The notes: a model not told the origin generated them from the sequence alone. Shown: positions 43,001 through 54,550, counted from the first letter of the stretch. The stretch is DNA of 64,000 nt from Yamagishiella unicocca (GCA_003116995.1 BDSL01000040.1:186001-250000); one strand, 5' to 3'. Numbers and translations: made by a program.

Positions 43001-43945
43001 GCCGCCGCTGGCGGTGGCGTATTTTTCGTTCCTCCTCCACCCTCCCACCTCTCCCACCTACTTGTGCACGTTTCATAATCGGTTTTCCTATCAAGTGCCA
43101 GCCCGCGGGTTTCCTCTCACACCTCCGCGTTCATTTTGAACACGCAACGCAATACACCCTAATGCACCGACTGGATGGTGGGTGCCTGCGGGTCGCCTCG
43201 AGGCGGAACAGGGAGCGCAGGAAAGTGTTGCAGCACGCAGCTGCGCACTTCACATGGAAAGAGGACTGTGCGACTAGGTGGGTGCTTGTCATGACCCGAG
43301 AGGAGCATGCAAAGCGGCAAGGGAGGGTGGGTGCAAACAAGAACCGGCTACTCGACGTGGGAAGTGTAGCTGGCGCATAGGCTCTGGACACATGCTGGTG
43401 GGCTTGGATTGACTGCCGAGGAACCTGTGAAAGTGACCCGTCAGCGGTACTGATGTCCATTGTCGTCACTATGCGGCAGAACATTCGGATATTGAGGCAT
43501 GGGAGCTTAGGACCCCAGAAATGCTCCTTTCTGCCTGTTATAAATATGACCGTAATGCGGCCAGGACGTCCTGCTCGTCAGTCACCATACAGGCGGTGTA
43601 CCTCCAGGGAATAGAATATAAACAACCTCCTTATATGGCCAAATTACGACGGTATCAACCGTATTATATACGTTGGTGCAAATCCACTGGGCCACAAACC
43701 TGGTTGTTTGAAGTGCGTTGACGATCACGCATTCACGTCGAGGGGCTAAAGATTGCGACACGTTAATTGCTGACAATAGGCCGCTGAATATGTACACACA
43801 GAAGTGACTCCCACGCATAGACTTTCTGTGGTGCGACCGATAATCGATGGCATTGCGCTCCATGTACGATGGCCGTACCAAGTCCGACAACTTCAGAAAA
43901 ACCTCGCGTTTACTGCAAAGGCTATTGTGGGGGAACTAATAAGAA
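40037..43945. other. Spacer, no supported gene; minisatellite and two repeat A cores
   Basis: No exon with a recognisable domain was found on either strand. It holds a 21-bp minisatellite at 41829-41938 and two partial repeat A cores at about 42905-42935 and 43075-43105 (CCACGGGTTTCCCTCGAACC type). Elsewhere these cores occur almost only inside introns, so an unrecognised gene here is possible. Confidence 0.45.
41829..41938. repeat. About 21-bp minisatellite, 5 imperfect copies
   Basis: Units like CTGTGGTTGGTTGYTGGCAA repeat at 21-22 base steps. Related GCAAYAGCAACCGGCAG-type repeats are seen on the other strand near 11965-12062. Confidence 0.85.
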
Positions 43946-45303
43946 ATGGCAGGACAGGGCGGTTACGGTCAGGCGCCTTTGCTGCAGGTCATGGACAACC
44001 TTGAGTTGATCCCGGGCGTAGTGGTCAAGGAGACGACTCAGGTTGTGGACGCCATCATGGCTTCAATAGGTGGCGCTTACGAAGCTGCAAATAAATACTA
44101 TGTCAAGGCAATGCCGACAGAAAAGCGCACGGGACTGGTTCACAATGAGGCCGGCGTATGGCAGCCAAGTTCCGATGAGATAGACGCCCTTCCTCCCTTG
44201 TATTTCGTGGAGGAAGATTCGTCCTGCTGTCTGCGTGTATGCTTGGCCATGTGGGGTGGCCTCAACTTGCGGGAGCTGAAGCTCCATTTCTACCATGGCA
44301 AAACGGACAAATACTACGTGGAGCGGCCTTGCAAGCTGGGTGGCTGCTGCTGCTGCCCTTTCGAGATGAGACTTTACCAACAGGACAACAAGATGTTGGG
44401 AGCGGTGAGGGCTGGACTGTCCCTTGCGCGCTGGTCGATGCACATTCCGTTGGTCACCGCGCCGGCTCGCCCACCAATTGTAATCGCTCAGGTTATCGAG
44501 GACTTCGACAATTACTGCGCCCGGTGCTTCGACTGCTGCTGCCTTTGCATCAATAAGCACAAGGTGCTTGTGGGGCCCACTCGCGAGAGTCTGGTGCACA
44601 AGTACTCGCTGGTGAACTCTGCCTGCTGCTACGGCCGGGTGGACAACTGCTGCGGCGCCACGTGAGTGTAAAAACGCAACAAAAACCGCAACCCGCAAAG
44701 CCAAGTCGTTATTTTTCACGGCGACGACGCCAGCAGCAGGAAGACGTTTTTTCGCGGATAAAGTGGACAGGGACACGAGACTATTGGCTGTGCTTGTTAC
44801 AGCAGCGCACTTTGTTCACTAGCACGCACGCTAGCTCGCTTGCTCGCGGCATCGTACCCTCGTGCCGTAGACGGTGTACGGCATGCGCCCGTTGCTGGCT
44901 GTGCGATCCGTCCGTCCGGCGTCCCTTCACTCAATGTGCCTGTTGCGTGCTTGTGCCTGGATGACCTGCTTGCACATACACGTGTATGTGTTTTTTGGGG
45001 TGGCGTACCCTAAAACCCTAAAAACCCTAAATCGCTACACGTCCGGGCCGCCACAGGTGCTGCCGGCCGAGCTTCTTCATCGACGTGTTGGAGCCTAACG
45101 GCAACATGGCGGTCGTCGCGCAGAAGACCTACGGTGGAGGGCAGGGCTGCTCAGATTGCTGCCGCTGCACCTTCGACTTCAGCAACTACGTGCTGCCCTT
45201 CCCGCCGAACGCCACGCACGTGGAGCGGCTGCTGCTGCTGACTGGACTGCTGAGTGTCGAGTACGCCTACCACAGCCGACAGGGCGGCGAGAATAACGAC
45301 TGA
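43946..45303 (+). CDS. Phospholipid scramblase family protein
   Basis: Exons 43946-44661 and 45057-45303 join at ACG to give 320 residues. Scramblases are membrane-bound beta-barrel-like proteins linked to Ca-dependent bidirectional movement of phospholipids; that activity is inferred from family only. Visible features: LELIPGVVVKE near the start, paired Cys (SSCCLRVCLAMWGG), a palmitoylation-type cluster GGCCCCPFEMRL, a second one (YCARCFDCCCLCINKHKVLVG), then the family-typical CCRPSFFIDVLEPNGNMAVVAQKTYGG and the C-terminal FDFSNYVLPFPPNATHVERLLLLTGLLSVEY. Length matches the family. The N-terminus is short (no long Pro-rich region). The start ATG follows AAGAA and is the first in frame. A TGTAA lies about 400 bases after the stop. 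Confidence 0.9.
45004..45034. repeat. Telomere-like CCCTAAAA units
   Basis: ACCCTAAAACCCTAAAAACC then CTAAAT: three consecutive CCCTAAA(A/AA) units in the scramblase intron, about 22 bases before the acceptor. Chlamydomonas telomeres are (TTTTAGGG)n. Confidence 0.6.
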
Positions 45304-45698
45304 TGAAAGAGCTGCCAAGCGCGCGCGGCGAACCAGCACGCGCGTGTACATATATACCTGCATTATTCACTGCTTCACATGGCTGGTTTCGGTGACTCCA
45401 TCTGCTGCATGATAACCATCATTTTCTCGGCCGGCTGAATGCATGGCTGCACCCCGCTTACGGTAGCTGCCACCCGGATTGTAGCACTCAATGGACTGCT
45501 GATACTGTCAAGCATTGCGGCCAATGGCACATGCAGACGCACACCCTCGAGGCATTGGATGGTTGGGCATTGCTCGCGTACGCACGTACATTAGCAAACA
45601 TCGTAACCGATACCTCTCTTTGGCTGGCTTTGGGAGGCGTGCACGTGCTTACGATACGGACCCTTCATTTGAGCCTTACTCCATCCTACCTGGCATCG

Positions 45699-45703
45699 TG
45701 TAA
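45699..45703 (+). terminator. TGTAA poly(A) signal candidate, scramblase gene
   Basis: First plus-strand TGTAA after the scramblase stop, about 396 bases downstream. Confidence 0.45.
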
Positions 45704-46462
45704 GTTATCCAACGAAGAACTTTGGCCGCAATGGTGCCTGACTTGCGTATGGAGTTGCGGCCATGCTAAGCTGCTGCGTGGGTTCGTGTGCTGCATGCGC
45801 TTTTTTGTGCGGGTGGGCGAGCACCTGTGTGAGCAGAACCGCCGGGGCGTGCATGGGCGATGCGTATATTGGTGGCCAGCATTGGGCTGGTGAGCCAAGC
45901 CACGGCGCCTGCGCCGAATGATTGGGATGCTGCTGTTAAGGGTGGACATTTATGGAGACGACAGCAGCAGGCGGCAGCTGCCAGTGCACACATGGCCTTT
46001 CCGTTTTCCTTTATTAACAGTGCATGGCTCTGAACTTGCTTATTTGGCGGCTTTTACGCGAATTGATTTGTTCTTTTGGTTAAGGCAGCGTTAGGTTGTT
46101 CAGAAGCGACCAACCGGCGCCTACCTGCCTGTTGAGTCGCGTACCAGTACCACCGGCCGTGACCTAGTCTTTGTCGCGTCGTAATCCTTTCTTTTTATGT
46201 ATTTTTGCGCATTTGCGACTGACTCTCCACGAAATAGTGAGCTGCTAGCCGGATGCCAGGCTTCATGGTAACCTGGTCACTGGCAATGCCATCGGCCGCA
46301 TCAGCTGCTGGTACGCCTTGTGAGTGCCTTCGTCCCGAAAACTCGTGGATAACGAGGCCGGTATTGCATCCGGGGCAGATGTTCCTTGTGACTCATCATC
46401 TGTCGCGCATAATGAAGGGCAGCTGTAAGGGCAGTATGATGGTGGGACCAAGGTCGTCATGG

Positions 46463-46530
46463 GCCCCTCTTACTTCTTGTCCTGGATGGGTTCGCCAGGG
46501 CTTGAGGACACTGTATCATCTTATTAAATT
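46463..46530 (+). repeat. Dispersed repeat C copy
   Basis: CCCCTCTTACTTCTTGTCCTGG, then GGGCTTGAGGACACTGTATC and ATCTTATTAAATTACGA. It matches 36265-36318 and the reverse of 32675-32740; it looks like the longest of the three on its 3' side. Confidence 0.75.
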
Positions 46531-47787
46531 ACGACGAAAGGAGCCTGACAGACGTATGTAGGCTCGTGTAACATATTGTATGTACATATGGGTTCCGTGT
46601 CCGATGAATTAACCTGAATAACTGCACAGCTGCAGTCCGGGCAGGACGAGTACGGTCTCATTGTGACATAGACCTCAATTGGACTGACGCCTGAAACCTC
46701 GCGGCCATACGTCGGGGGTCATGCCGGCTCCTGCAGAAAACGCTCCGCTGCGCTCCGGACCCTGAGGTAAACACAGGCTGTGCCGCTGCTGTGCTGTGCA
46801 GCCGGAGGGGAACAGGGTGTGGTAACGTGAAGCTTAAAGATGACGCGTCCGTTAATCACTGATGACTGCTCCAGCGCTCCTGCTCCCACGCACGCACCTG
46901 ATATCCAACAGCCAGCCTGGCATGCCCCAGCACCGGCATGGTCGATCCGCGGGCATCAGTCATGGTTTCGGTGCCGCTCCAGAGGCGCGAATCTGAGCGC
47001 GACGGTTGGAGTGAAATATCTCGCGAGTGCGTTGTTAGATACGGTGCACTGACACTGAGTGACGGACTTCATCTTATATCGTCTGATAGCTTTCGGCGTT
47101 GGACAGTAGCTGGCTCACGATTGGAGCCGAAGGAATAGGGTGCGCACATCGGGCCCACGTAGCCTACGCCGCCCCAGCAAGGCGGGATGCCTCTCCTGGT
47201 ATTCCCGGCCTTGCTCAATGTATCCTCTCGCACGAGGTGCCCAGTTACAGACGGGTAACGACAGTGGCGAGCATCTGTTGCTTGCCCTGCAAGTATCAGT
47301 GCAGCTGTGGGCCGCGCTTCGGTCGGGGGTCGGAATACCCGGGTCAAAACCCGGAAGAGGTAGCGACTTGCAGCGTTCACCTGCTAACGTGTCTACGACC
47401 TGGTCAGTTGTAGCCTGAGCGTTAACGACAGCGCACGTCCAGTCAGGCCTGGAGTTGGCCAATACGGTCAGCCAGGAAAGCACGAACAGCACGGCCGAAG
47501 TGTTACACCTTGTGTCCGTGACAGCCGGAGGCTGCTGTGGGGCATGACAAGCCTCCTGCGATCACAGCATGCGCATGTGCATCAATTTGGGATAAACGGG
47601 TTCCCATGCAGGATCATCCTTGCCAATGTTATTGGCATACCTCATCGCCAGAAGGCGTCACCGCCGCTCGGCTCCGCACGACGTGTATACGATCGGAATA
47701 ATGCTCGTCCATCGATGCACCTGACGGTATTTGGTACGCAACTACTTCCCTACAACTGAGCACATTGTTTGTGGACTAGAACGTCCT

Positions 47788-48300
47788 ATGGCGTTAAGGT
47801 CTCTGTGCGCCTTGCCGCTGGGCACAAGCACCAAGTCTTTGTTCCGCTGCCCACTGTTGCGCAATCCGGTTCAGACTGTATTTCCATTCACTAGGTCACA
47901 GTCTCGGGGAGTGGCTTGCAAAGCGGCCATGGCTCAGGAGGCGGCAGCCATCGTTCAACGGCAGCTGGAGCTTTACAACGCCAGGGAAGTGGATCCGTTT
48001 ATGGAATTGTTCACGGATGACGTGTTAGTCCTAGACGGGCTCACTGGCGCTGTGATCGCTTCGAGCAAAGAAGAGTTGCGCCCGCGCTATGTTGAACGCT
48101 TCAAGAATTCCCCCGTGCACTGTGAGTTGCTGGGGCGACTAGTTCTTGGCACCGTTGTCGTTGATCGCGAAATCATAACGGGCCTACCGGACGGCGGTGT
48201 TGCCGATTGCCTAGCGACGTATGTTTGCGACGTTGCCGCGAACAAGATCAAGCGCATCACTTTCGTGTGGCAGGCGCGGACAGAAGGTGTCAAGCTGTAA
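47788..48300 (+). CDS. SnoaL/NTF2-like small protein, plastid-targeted
   Basis: A single uninterrupted frame of 170 codons. Residues 1 to about 46 (MALRSLCALPLGTSTKSLFR...SRGVACKA) look like a plastid transit peptide. The mature part has the cone-shaped NTF2/SnoaL fold pattern: EAAAIVQRQLELYNAREVDPFMELFTDDV, then VLDGLTGAVIASSKEELRPRYVERF, and the final strands IITGLPDGGVADCLATYVCD, KIKRITFVWQ. SnoaL-like proteins are isomerases, hydrolases or non-enzymatic binders, and no substrate can be named. An in-frame ATG at 47731 would add 19 residues; 47788 was chosen because the transit peptide starts cleanly there. Two TGTAA motifs follow the stop. Confidence 0.85.
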   Translation: MALRSLCALPLGTSTKSLFRCPLLRNPVQTVFPFTRSQSRGVACKAAMAQEAAAIVQRQLELYNAREVDPFMELFTDDVLVLDGLTGAVIASSKEELRPRYVERFKNSPVHCELLGRLVLGTVVVDREIITGLPDGGVADCLATYVCDVAANKIKRITFVWQARTEGVKL

Positions 48301-48373
48301 GCTCGATTGCATTGGCGGCGCGGCATTAACCATACATCTGTGAGCAGCCGGCCAGCAACTGCTGCAGCGTGTC

Positions 48374-48378
48374 TGTAA
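48374..48378 (+). terminator. TGTAA poly(A) signal candidate, SnoaL-like gene
   Basis: Lies 74 bases after the stop; a second TGTAA at 48449-48453 is the alternative. Confidence 0.4.
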
Positions 48379-49102
48379 CTAGAAGCCGACGGTGGCACCC
48401 CTGCGCCCCCCCGCCCCATCATGTTTCCAACTGTCAAGCATAATCCGCTGTAACTACCAAAGATTAGGAGCCATAACGCTATCCTGAAAACCACCAACTT
48501 CTCTTTTACGCTAGCGCAAGGAACAGCTAGCTCCGTTCAGATCCCAAACCCACTCGTACCCACTCGCATGATGCACCACCCCTCCAAAAGCCCTCACGCA
48601 CAGGAAACGTTCAGGAAACGTCCGGGTAACGAACGAACGCGCTCTACTCGCGGACGGACGCGGATACCGACCACCGGTGCATACGGTGCGCCCCGTGCAC
48701 CCGCGTGCAGGCACGCAGATATGCCCCACGTGGCACATGAGCGCCCTAACGTCGAGCGGCTGAGCAGGGCATATCAGCCTTAACACCGTTCAGTATTATG
48801 GATATAGCAAGGGGATATTTTGAGGAAAGTTGCATTGCCGATGATGCGCCTCGGTCCGTGCAGCCGGCGGCCAGGCAGGCGGTGCGGTCCAGCAGCGGTG
48901 CTCAGACGGCCGCAGTGCGCGTACGCCCCACATGAGCTCTGATAACGCCTGCTGCTGACAGCGGCTCACGGAGCTGTGGGCAAGCCGCCATGGCGTCATG
49001 TTTGCCTGAGGGGGTGATCGGCGCGTGTGCAGCTGGTACGCGACGGTGCGCCCACCATGTGAACTAGTAGTGCTTAATCCAGTGGGTTTCTCGTGCCGGT
49101 CC

Positions 49103-49246
49103 CGCCGTACGCTGCTCTCGCCGTACGCTGCTCCCGCCGTACGCTGCTCTCGCCGTACGCTGCTCCCGCCGTACGCTGCTCTCGCCGTACGCTGCTCCCG
49201 CCGTACACTGCTCTCGCCGTACGCTGCTCTCGCCTTACGCTGCTCT
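49103..49246. repeat. 16-bp minisatellite, 9 copies
   Basis: Unit CGCCGTACGCTGCTCY at 16-base steps; alternate copies end in C or T. Confidence 0.93.
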
Positions 49247-50205
49247 CACCGTGATGGCCTCATCTACCTGTTGCAACACCGCCCACGTTAAGGTCGCCTT
49301 TGCTGCACCTTTTAAGGTCTGGAGCCCACTGTAACAAGTACAACAACAGCCACATGCATGGAGATCACGATGGCAGCGCCCTTGCGCAGAAGCCTGAACT
49401 TCTTGCCATCATTACGTTTGGTCGCCATGTTTACAGATGGCTGTGGTCGCCGTTGTGGCTCTCTGTGTTGAGGTACCACACCACGCACGCAATCAAAATC
49501 ATACCAGCTTTACACTTGTTGACGTCTGCCATTCAAGGGATGTGCGTGGTGTGGTACACAATAGGGGTGTGGATCGTCTCAAACAGATACAACAGGTGTG
49601 TCGTTCTTCGCGTAAGCCGGCTTACGTCAATGATTGCAACACCGGAATATTCATTACGCACTTAGGCAGCAAGTGGCTACACACGGCCACACAAACGAAG
49701 AGAATTCCTGAAATGGTAACGACAACCGCCTCCCGGCCCAGCACTCTAATCGATATCGCATCACCCGACACCCATAATACCGTACATGGATGAATGCAAG
49801 GTTGTGAATTGCGCACATTCGTTCACAGCGTGTTTTAGGAACAAAGACGCTTGGAGATGGACATACGTCACCTCCGCTGGAGATGACTTTACCTGGAAGG
49901 GTAAGGCCTTCCGCCTAGAAAGTATGCTCGCAAAGGGAACCCCCCCACCCGTATGTGTGCGAGCGCCATAAAAAAAGACAAACTGAAGATGCGTCTTTGA
50001 GCGCGCTGCCATGCATCATGCAAGCATGCATGCCCGCTCGAGCTCACGCACGCGCACGACAAAAAAAACCAATACAACGTACGGCACTCACGCGTTGACC
50101 TGGTGCCCGCGCGTGTCAGTCATGCTGGATTACGATACAACATTTGGCATCAGTGGCATCAGCATCGGCGTCAGCAGCGGCACCTGCCGCACACATCCTC
50201 ATGCG

Positions 50206-50300
50206 GCCTCCCTGGAGCAGCGCCACGCCCTCACAGCCCTCCCTGGAGCGGGGCCACGCCTTCACAGCCCTCCCTGGAGCGGGGCCACGCCCTCACAGCT
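50206..50300. repeat. 30-bp tandem repeat, 3 copies
   Basis: CCCTCCCTGGAGCGGGGCCA plus CGCCCTCACAG repeats about three times, the first copy slightly diverged. Confidence 0.85.
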
Positions 50301-50383
50301 CGCTCCACCTCACTCCCAGACGATCCCCGCATCAGCGAACAACGCCTCAGCGCGCCATCTCTGCCGTGGACTGTCTACCGTCT

Positions 50384-50455
50384 TAGGTAACAACACCGTA
50401 TTGGATAACAACACCATATCAGATAATAACACCATATTACATAACAACACCATAT
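50384..50455. repeat. 18-bp AT-richer tandem repeat, 4 copies
   Basis: Units like GATAACAACACCATATYA in the 3' flank of the membrane protein gene; one unit contains the minus-strand TGTAA at 50441-50437. Confidence 0.85.
50437..50441 (-). terminator. TGTAA poly(A) signal candidate, proline-rich membrane protein gene
   Basis: Minus-strand TGTAA about 100 bases after the stop at 50540, inside an 18-bp tandem repeat. Confidence 0.45.
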
Positions 50456-50539
50456 GTCGGCCAGCCAAGACCAAACATTGCCGTACCAGACATCACGTGG
50501 CAGAGGGTTGCGTTACGGCCGCACCGGACGCGGCTGACC

Positions 50540-50636
50540 TCACGGGACACCGCCGTACGCCCCTTGCGCGAAGTTCCGCCGGGTGATGGTGATGGGGTCG
50601 TCGCTCTTCAGCGCCCGAGCCCAGCTAGCTATCTGG

Positions 50637-50672
<36 letters not shown>

Positions 50673-53600
50673 TGCCGCTGCTGCTCCTGCTGCGATGCTG
50701 ACTGCGCCCCCGCGGACGCGGCCCCCCGCTGACCCGGAAGCTCGTCGCCGCGGAGCTGCTGCCGGGGCCCCGCCAACCCACCATCGCTCACCCAGCCATC
50801 CCGCGCAGGTGGCCCCCCATCGGGTGGGGAGCGGACGGCCGAGTTGGCCGTCCTGCCGCCTTCAGCGCCCTGTGCCCGCATCCGTTCCCGATAGCGTTTG
50901 GATTTCCCCGTAGGCGCCGGACCGCCGCCCGCAACCACGACCTCGTCGTCCATGGCCGCGTTGCCTGGCGGCGGCGGCGGCGCCGCCGCCGCCGCCGCCG
51001 CCCCTTCGGGTTGGTTGGGCAGGCCACCAAAAGGCCCCATGTACGGCTGTTGCATGCGTCCGTACGGGTCGTACGGGTTGGGCGCCCATGGCGGCCGGCC
51101 CATCACGGCTGGGTGCGGGAACATGCCGTACGGGGGCATCGGCGGGCGAGGTCCCCAGGGCGGCGGCATCTGCTGCTGCTGTTGCTGCTCCAGCTGCTGG
51201 CCGCTGAGGGGCTGTTGGTCCGGCGGGGGCGTGCTTATCCTCAGGACCTGCACGCACGCAGATAAGTACACGACAGAAAGGCAAGTCGAGGTTTTCGGTT
51301 CCACGAGGCACATAGGTTCAAACCCCGCATAAGCTCAGTTGTAAAATCCCCAGCTTGATTTAAAAAAGAAACAAAATAGATAAATAGATAACAAAAGGCA
51401 TTGCGCTGGTACCAAAATACGGCAGCTTCGTCTGTGCGGCCCGGCCGTCCCATGCGTCGGACTGAAAGCCAGCTTCTTCCGCGCACCTGCGACTGGGACT
51501 GCGGCGGATCAGGTCCGCCGCCACCTTGGGCTGTGCGAGGTGCCGCATCGGGCCCAGGATCACCGGGCGGGCGTAAGGCCCTCGGATCCTCGTCGCCGGT
51601 GTCGGGCTTGGCCTCCTCGGCCTTTTCCTGCGGGGCGTGGCGAATGGGCGAATGGGCGGCACTTACAGCGTGGCCGGGTCGGGTTGGTCCCGGCTACCCG
51701 GCGGCGGCTTCCGTCGAGTGACATCACGGGTTAGCTACACGTTGGTGCCAAAAAATGTACGGCAGGAAGTGTCCCTTCCCTGAAAAGATGTACGGCAGGC
51801 AGGAAGCATCCCGTCCCTGAAGAAAATGCGCGTCGCTTAATGATCAGGGTTTTCGAGTTTAGAATTCCAGGGATCCGGGGGCGCCTCGCAATCCGGGCCC
51901 TGTTTCCACAACTCCCCCCACCCCCCGTGCTGCACGAGGCCCACCGCACCGCCTCGGCCTTCGCCTTTCGCCGCTTGACAATTACAACCGTCGCCGCCAC
52001 CACCACAGCCACCAGCACCAAGCCGCCCGCAGCGGCGCCGGCGATGACGGCTGCAGGGGTGATGGCAGCAGCAGCAGCAGCAGCAATAGCAACACAAGCG
52101 AGCATGTTGGCGTACCGCACCCCACGCAGCGCGCACCGCCCAAAGGCGCTTGCGAAGGCGCTGGTGTAGCTGTGGAGCTCCGGCCAGAAGGCCAGGAAGA
52201 GTAACCGACGGTGGCAACCCGCTAGGCCACGAGATGACCACACGGCCACGTCATCACCACTCCCGTACAAACACCGCGGATACGACCCTACGTCACCTCG
52301 GCATTGTCGCGGCCCCCCGAACTTCACTCGCCTGGAAGAGTCAAGGAGTACCCCCCCCCTCATATCCAAATCGAACCCCCCCTCATATCCAAATCGGTGC
52401 TCACGTCGATGGCTTCGCTACCCTGGCCGCCAACAAGTGCACCGACCCGGGCCCCACCAGTCACCACCCGCGGCTTACCTACACCGACTCCGGCTGCTGA
52501 GGAGGCTGCTGACGAGGAGGAAGAGGAGGAGGAGGAGGACTGCTGGGTGTTGCCATTGCTGTTGGAGGAAGAGGAGGACGACGACGCCGACTGCTGCTGG
52601 CTGCTCAGCTTCTCCGCAAGTTTGATAGCAGCTCGCACGATGTCCGACTGCGTGCGGAGGAGGCGGGGGTGGTATAGAGACCGGGTTACACGATATGGGT
52701 ATAATAGCTGGCGCATTGCCTTCGGACACATAGTTATGGGCGCATGCTGGAGCACTTTGTGGTTGGATGGGGTGGGGCTGAGGATGCTTTCCTTGGCTAG
52801 GTGGAGGGGAGGAAGGTCACTCTCGGGGGTCCAGGAGAGTTGGCGCCGGTGGGGGCAACACGTGTAAAGCCGGTGCCCCCCCCCCCGGTGATGCGAGGCG
52901 ATGCTGGGGCCGCCAGGAGCCCCTCCTGCCCACTTGCTTGCTGGGCTCCCCCTTTCCCCCTTGCCTCGCCCACAAAAGGACGGAGATGCACACGTGCGCG
53001 GCAGTTGTCGTCACCGCTAACCCGGGTGGTTTCCTCGTAAAGCCCACCTCCGACGGCCGCAGCCTTGATGCCAGGTTGGACAGCGGCGATGAGGTCGAGT
53101 TGGCGGCCTCGGCCAGCGTCAGAACCACCCGGGAGGCGATGGCGACGCAGCCGTCAGCGGTGCGGTTTGCTTCGGCGCTGTCGGCCGGGGCCGCCTCGGA
53201 GGCGGCGGACGAGGCCACCTTCAGGACGGCCGGGGGCCCCGGCGGGAAGGAGCGGGTGCCGCCAACGGGGTATGATCATGGACTCACGATGTGTAGGAGG
53301 TTTTGATGTAAGCGGTGGTAATCAGCGCTTTGCCTAGAACCCTGATAGCGGTTACAGGGTCAGCGATGTTACCAGCACTTTGCGAAAAAACCTAAAACCC
53401 TGAAACGCAAGAGGGAACCCTGGCTGCTAGGTAACCGGCTGCTAGGTGGGTCGGGCATCTTGACAGCACGCCCAAGTCATGGCACCCAGCCGCTTCATCC
53501 GGCTTGCACCCCACTGCCACCGCCACCGCACCGCGTCCCTTATCCCCCGGTATGTGCCCAGGCATGACGCTTGCGCTTGGCTTTACCCACCCACCTGCAC

Positions 53601-54467
53601 CGTCACCGTCACCGTAGTGGCGGCACCCGCCGCATTGCCGGCAGCCAGGCTCCACGGCAGCAGCACGCAGTAGCCGAAGCGGCGCCACCAGGGCGCCAGC
53701 GCGGCGGCGACGTCGTCCAGGTGCAGGGGCAGCGTGGGGTCGGGCGAGGAGGTGTTGAGGGCGGGCAGCAGCCGCAGCGTGCCGACGGTCAGCGCGATGG
53801 TTTGCGGCGGAGGCAGTGCCGTACACTCCTGCGGCGGCGCGGATGCCGTGTACCCAACCCCCCCCCGGGGGGTCCGAAGGGGAAATGAGGAGCGGGGTTA
53901 GGGAAGGGAGAGAGAGGGAGAGGGAGAGGCGGCGCGCATCGCCCGCCATACCCTGCCATCTTGCGACGACCCACCGACCCACCGACCCACGGACCGGGCA
54001 CCGCCCACCCACCGGGCTGTTGACGCTGGGCGGCGGCGGCGGTGGCGGCGGCGGCGGCGACGTGGCGGAGCTGTCAGGCCTCGGAGGCCGTGGCGATGGC
54101 GGCGGCGGCGGCGAGCCGACGGCAGCGCACGACAGGCCCGTGGAAAGGAATACGTACGACAGCGGTGGCAGGCGATTCGCTGCAATTTGCATCGCCACAT
54201 CGCAGGCTGGCTTTGTCAGGGCGCTGGCGTCGGGAGCTCCGAGGATAAGGGCCACGGAGGTCGTGACCGTCCAGAACCAGGAAGACGGTGGCAACGTGCT
54301 GCCGTACGACATCAGCTGCGTGAGCGTGTCGTTAATGGACTCGAAGCTGCGATCAAATAGGTCGGAGCCGTCCCAGGAGAGCGAGAAGGTGCATTTGCTG
54401 GCGCTTGGGGATGGGGGCCGAGGCGGAAAGCGCGGCGGGAAAGCTGGGGGCGGCCATGGAACGGAAC
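50540..54467 (-). CDS. Proline-rich (cell-wall-type) single-pass membrane protein, 5' end uncertain
   Basis: Seven exons join in phase: 54467-54013, 53828-53595, about 53218-53048, 52647-52479, 52050-51950, 51627-51487 and 51247-50540, about 659 residues. An N-terminal domain (KCTFSLSWDGSDLFDRSF, SWFWTVTTSVALILGAP, YVFLSTGLSCAAVG) leads into a Pro/Ser stalk ([13 protein letters not shown]) like volvocine hydroxyproline-rich glycoproteins. A second Cys-containing domain follows (ECTALPPPQTIALTVGTLRL, WWRRFGYCVLLPWS), then a Ser-rich linker, one membrane helix (GLVLVAVVVAATVVIV) and a basic stop (KRRKAKAEA). The cytosolic tail is Pro/Gln/Gly/Met-rich and ends in KSDDPITITRRNFAQGAYGG. A signal-peptide-like frame (MLTLCMFAYALMLLDVSSLA, from 54550) overlaps exon 1 but is one base out of frame. 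Ligand and role unknown. Start of the 53218 exon (AAG acceptor) is uncertain. Confidence 0.7.
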
Positions 54468-54550
54468 CTGCAGATAGCCGAACGTGCGGAAGCGAGCGAG
54501 GAAACATCCAGCAGCATCAATGCGTATGCAAACATACATAAAGTAAGCAT

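Larger units (their letters stand above)
45304..47787. other. Spacer between scramblase and SnoaL-like genes; no supported gene
   Basis: Holds the scramblase 3' UTR (TGTAA at 45699-45703), a copy of repeat C at about 46463-46530, and the SnoaL-like promoter. Short frames here show no domains. Confidence 0.5.
48301..50539. other. Spacer between SnoaL-like and proline-rich membrane protein genes; several arrays
   Basis: No supported coding exons. TGTAA motifs at 48374-48378 and 48449-48453 fit the SnoaL-like 3' end; a minus-strand TGTAA at 50441-50437 fits the membrane protein gene ending at 50540. Tandem arrays are listed separately. Confidence 0.5.

Noticed and set aside
51305..51345. tRNA-like GGTTCAAACCCC string
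   Set aside because: The flanking bases do not form a T stem or acceptor stem, and no anticodon arm is present.
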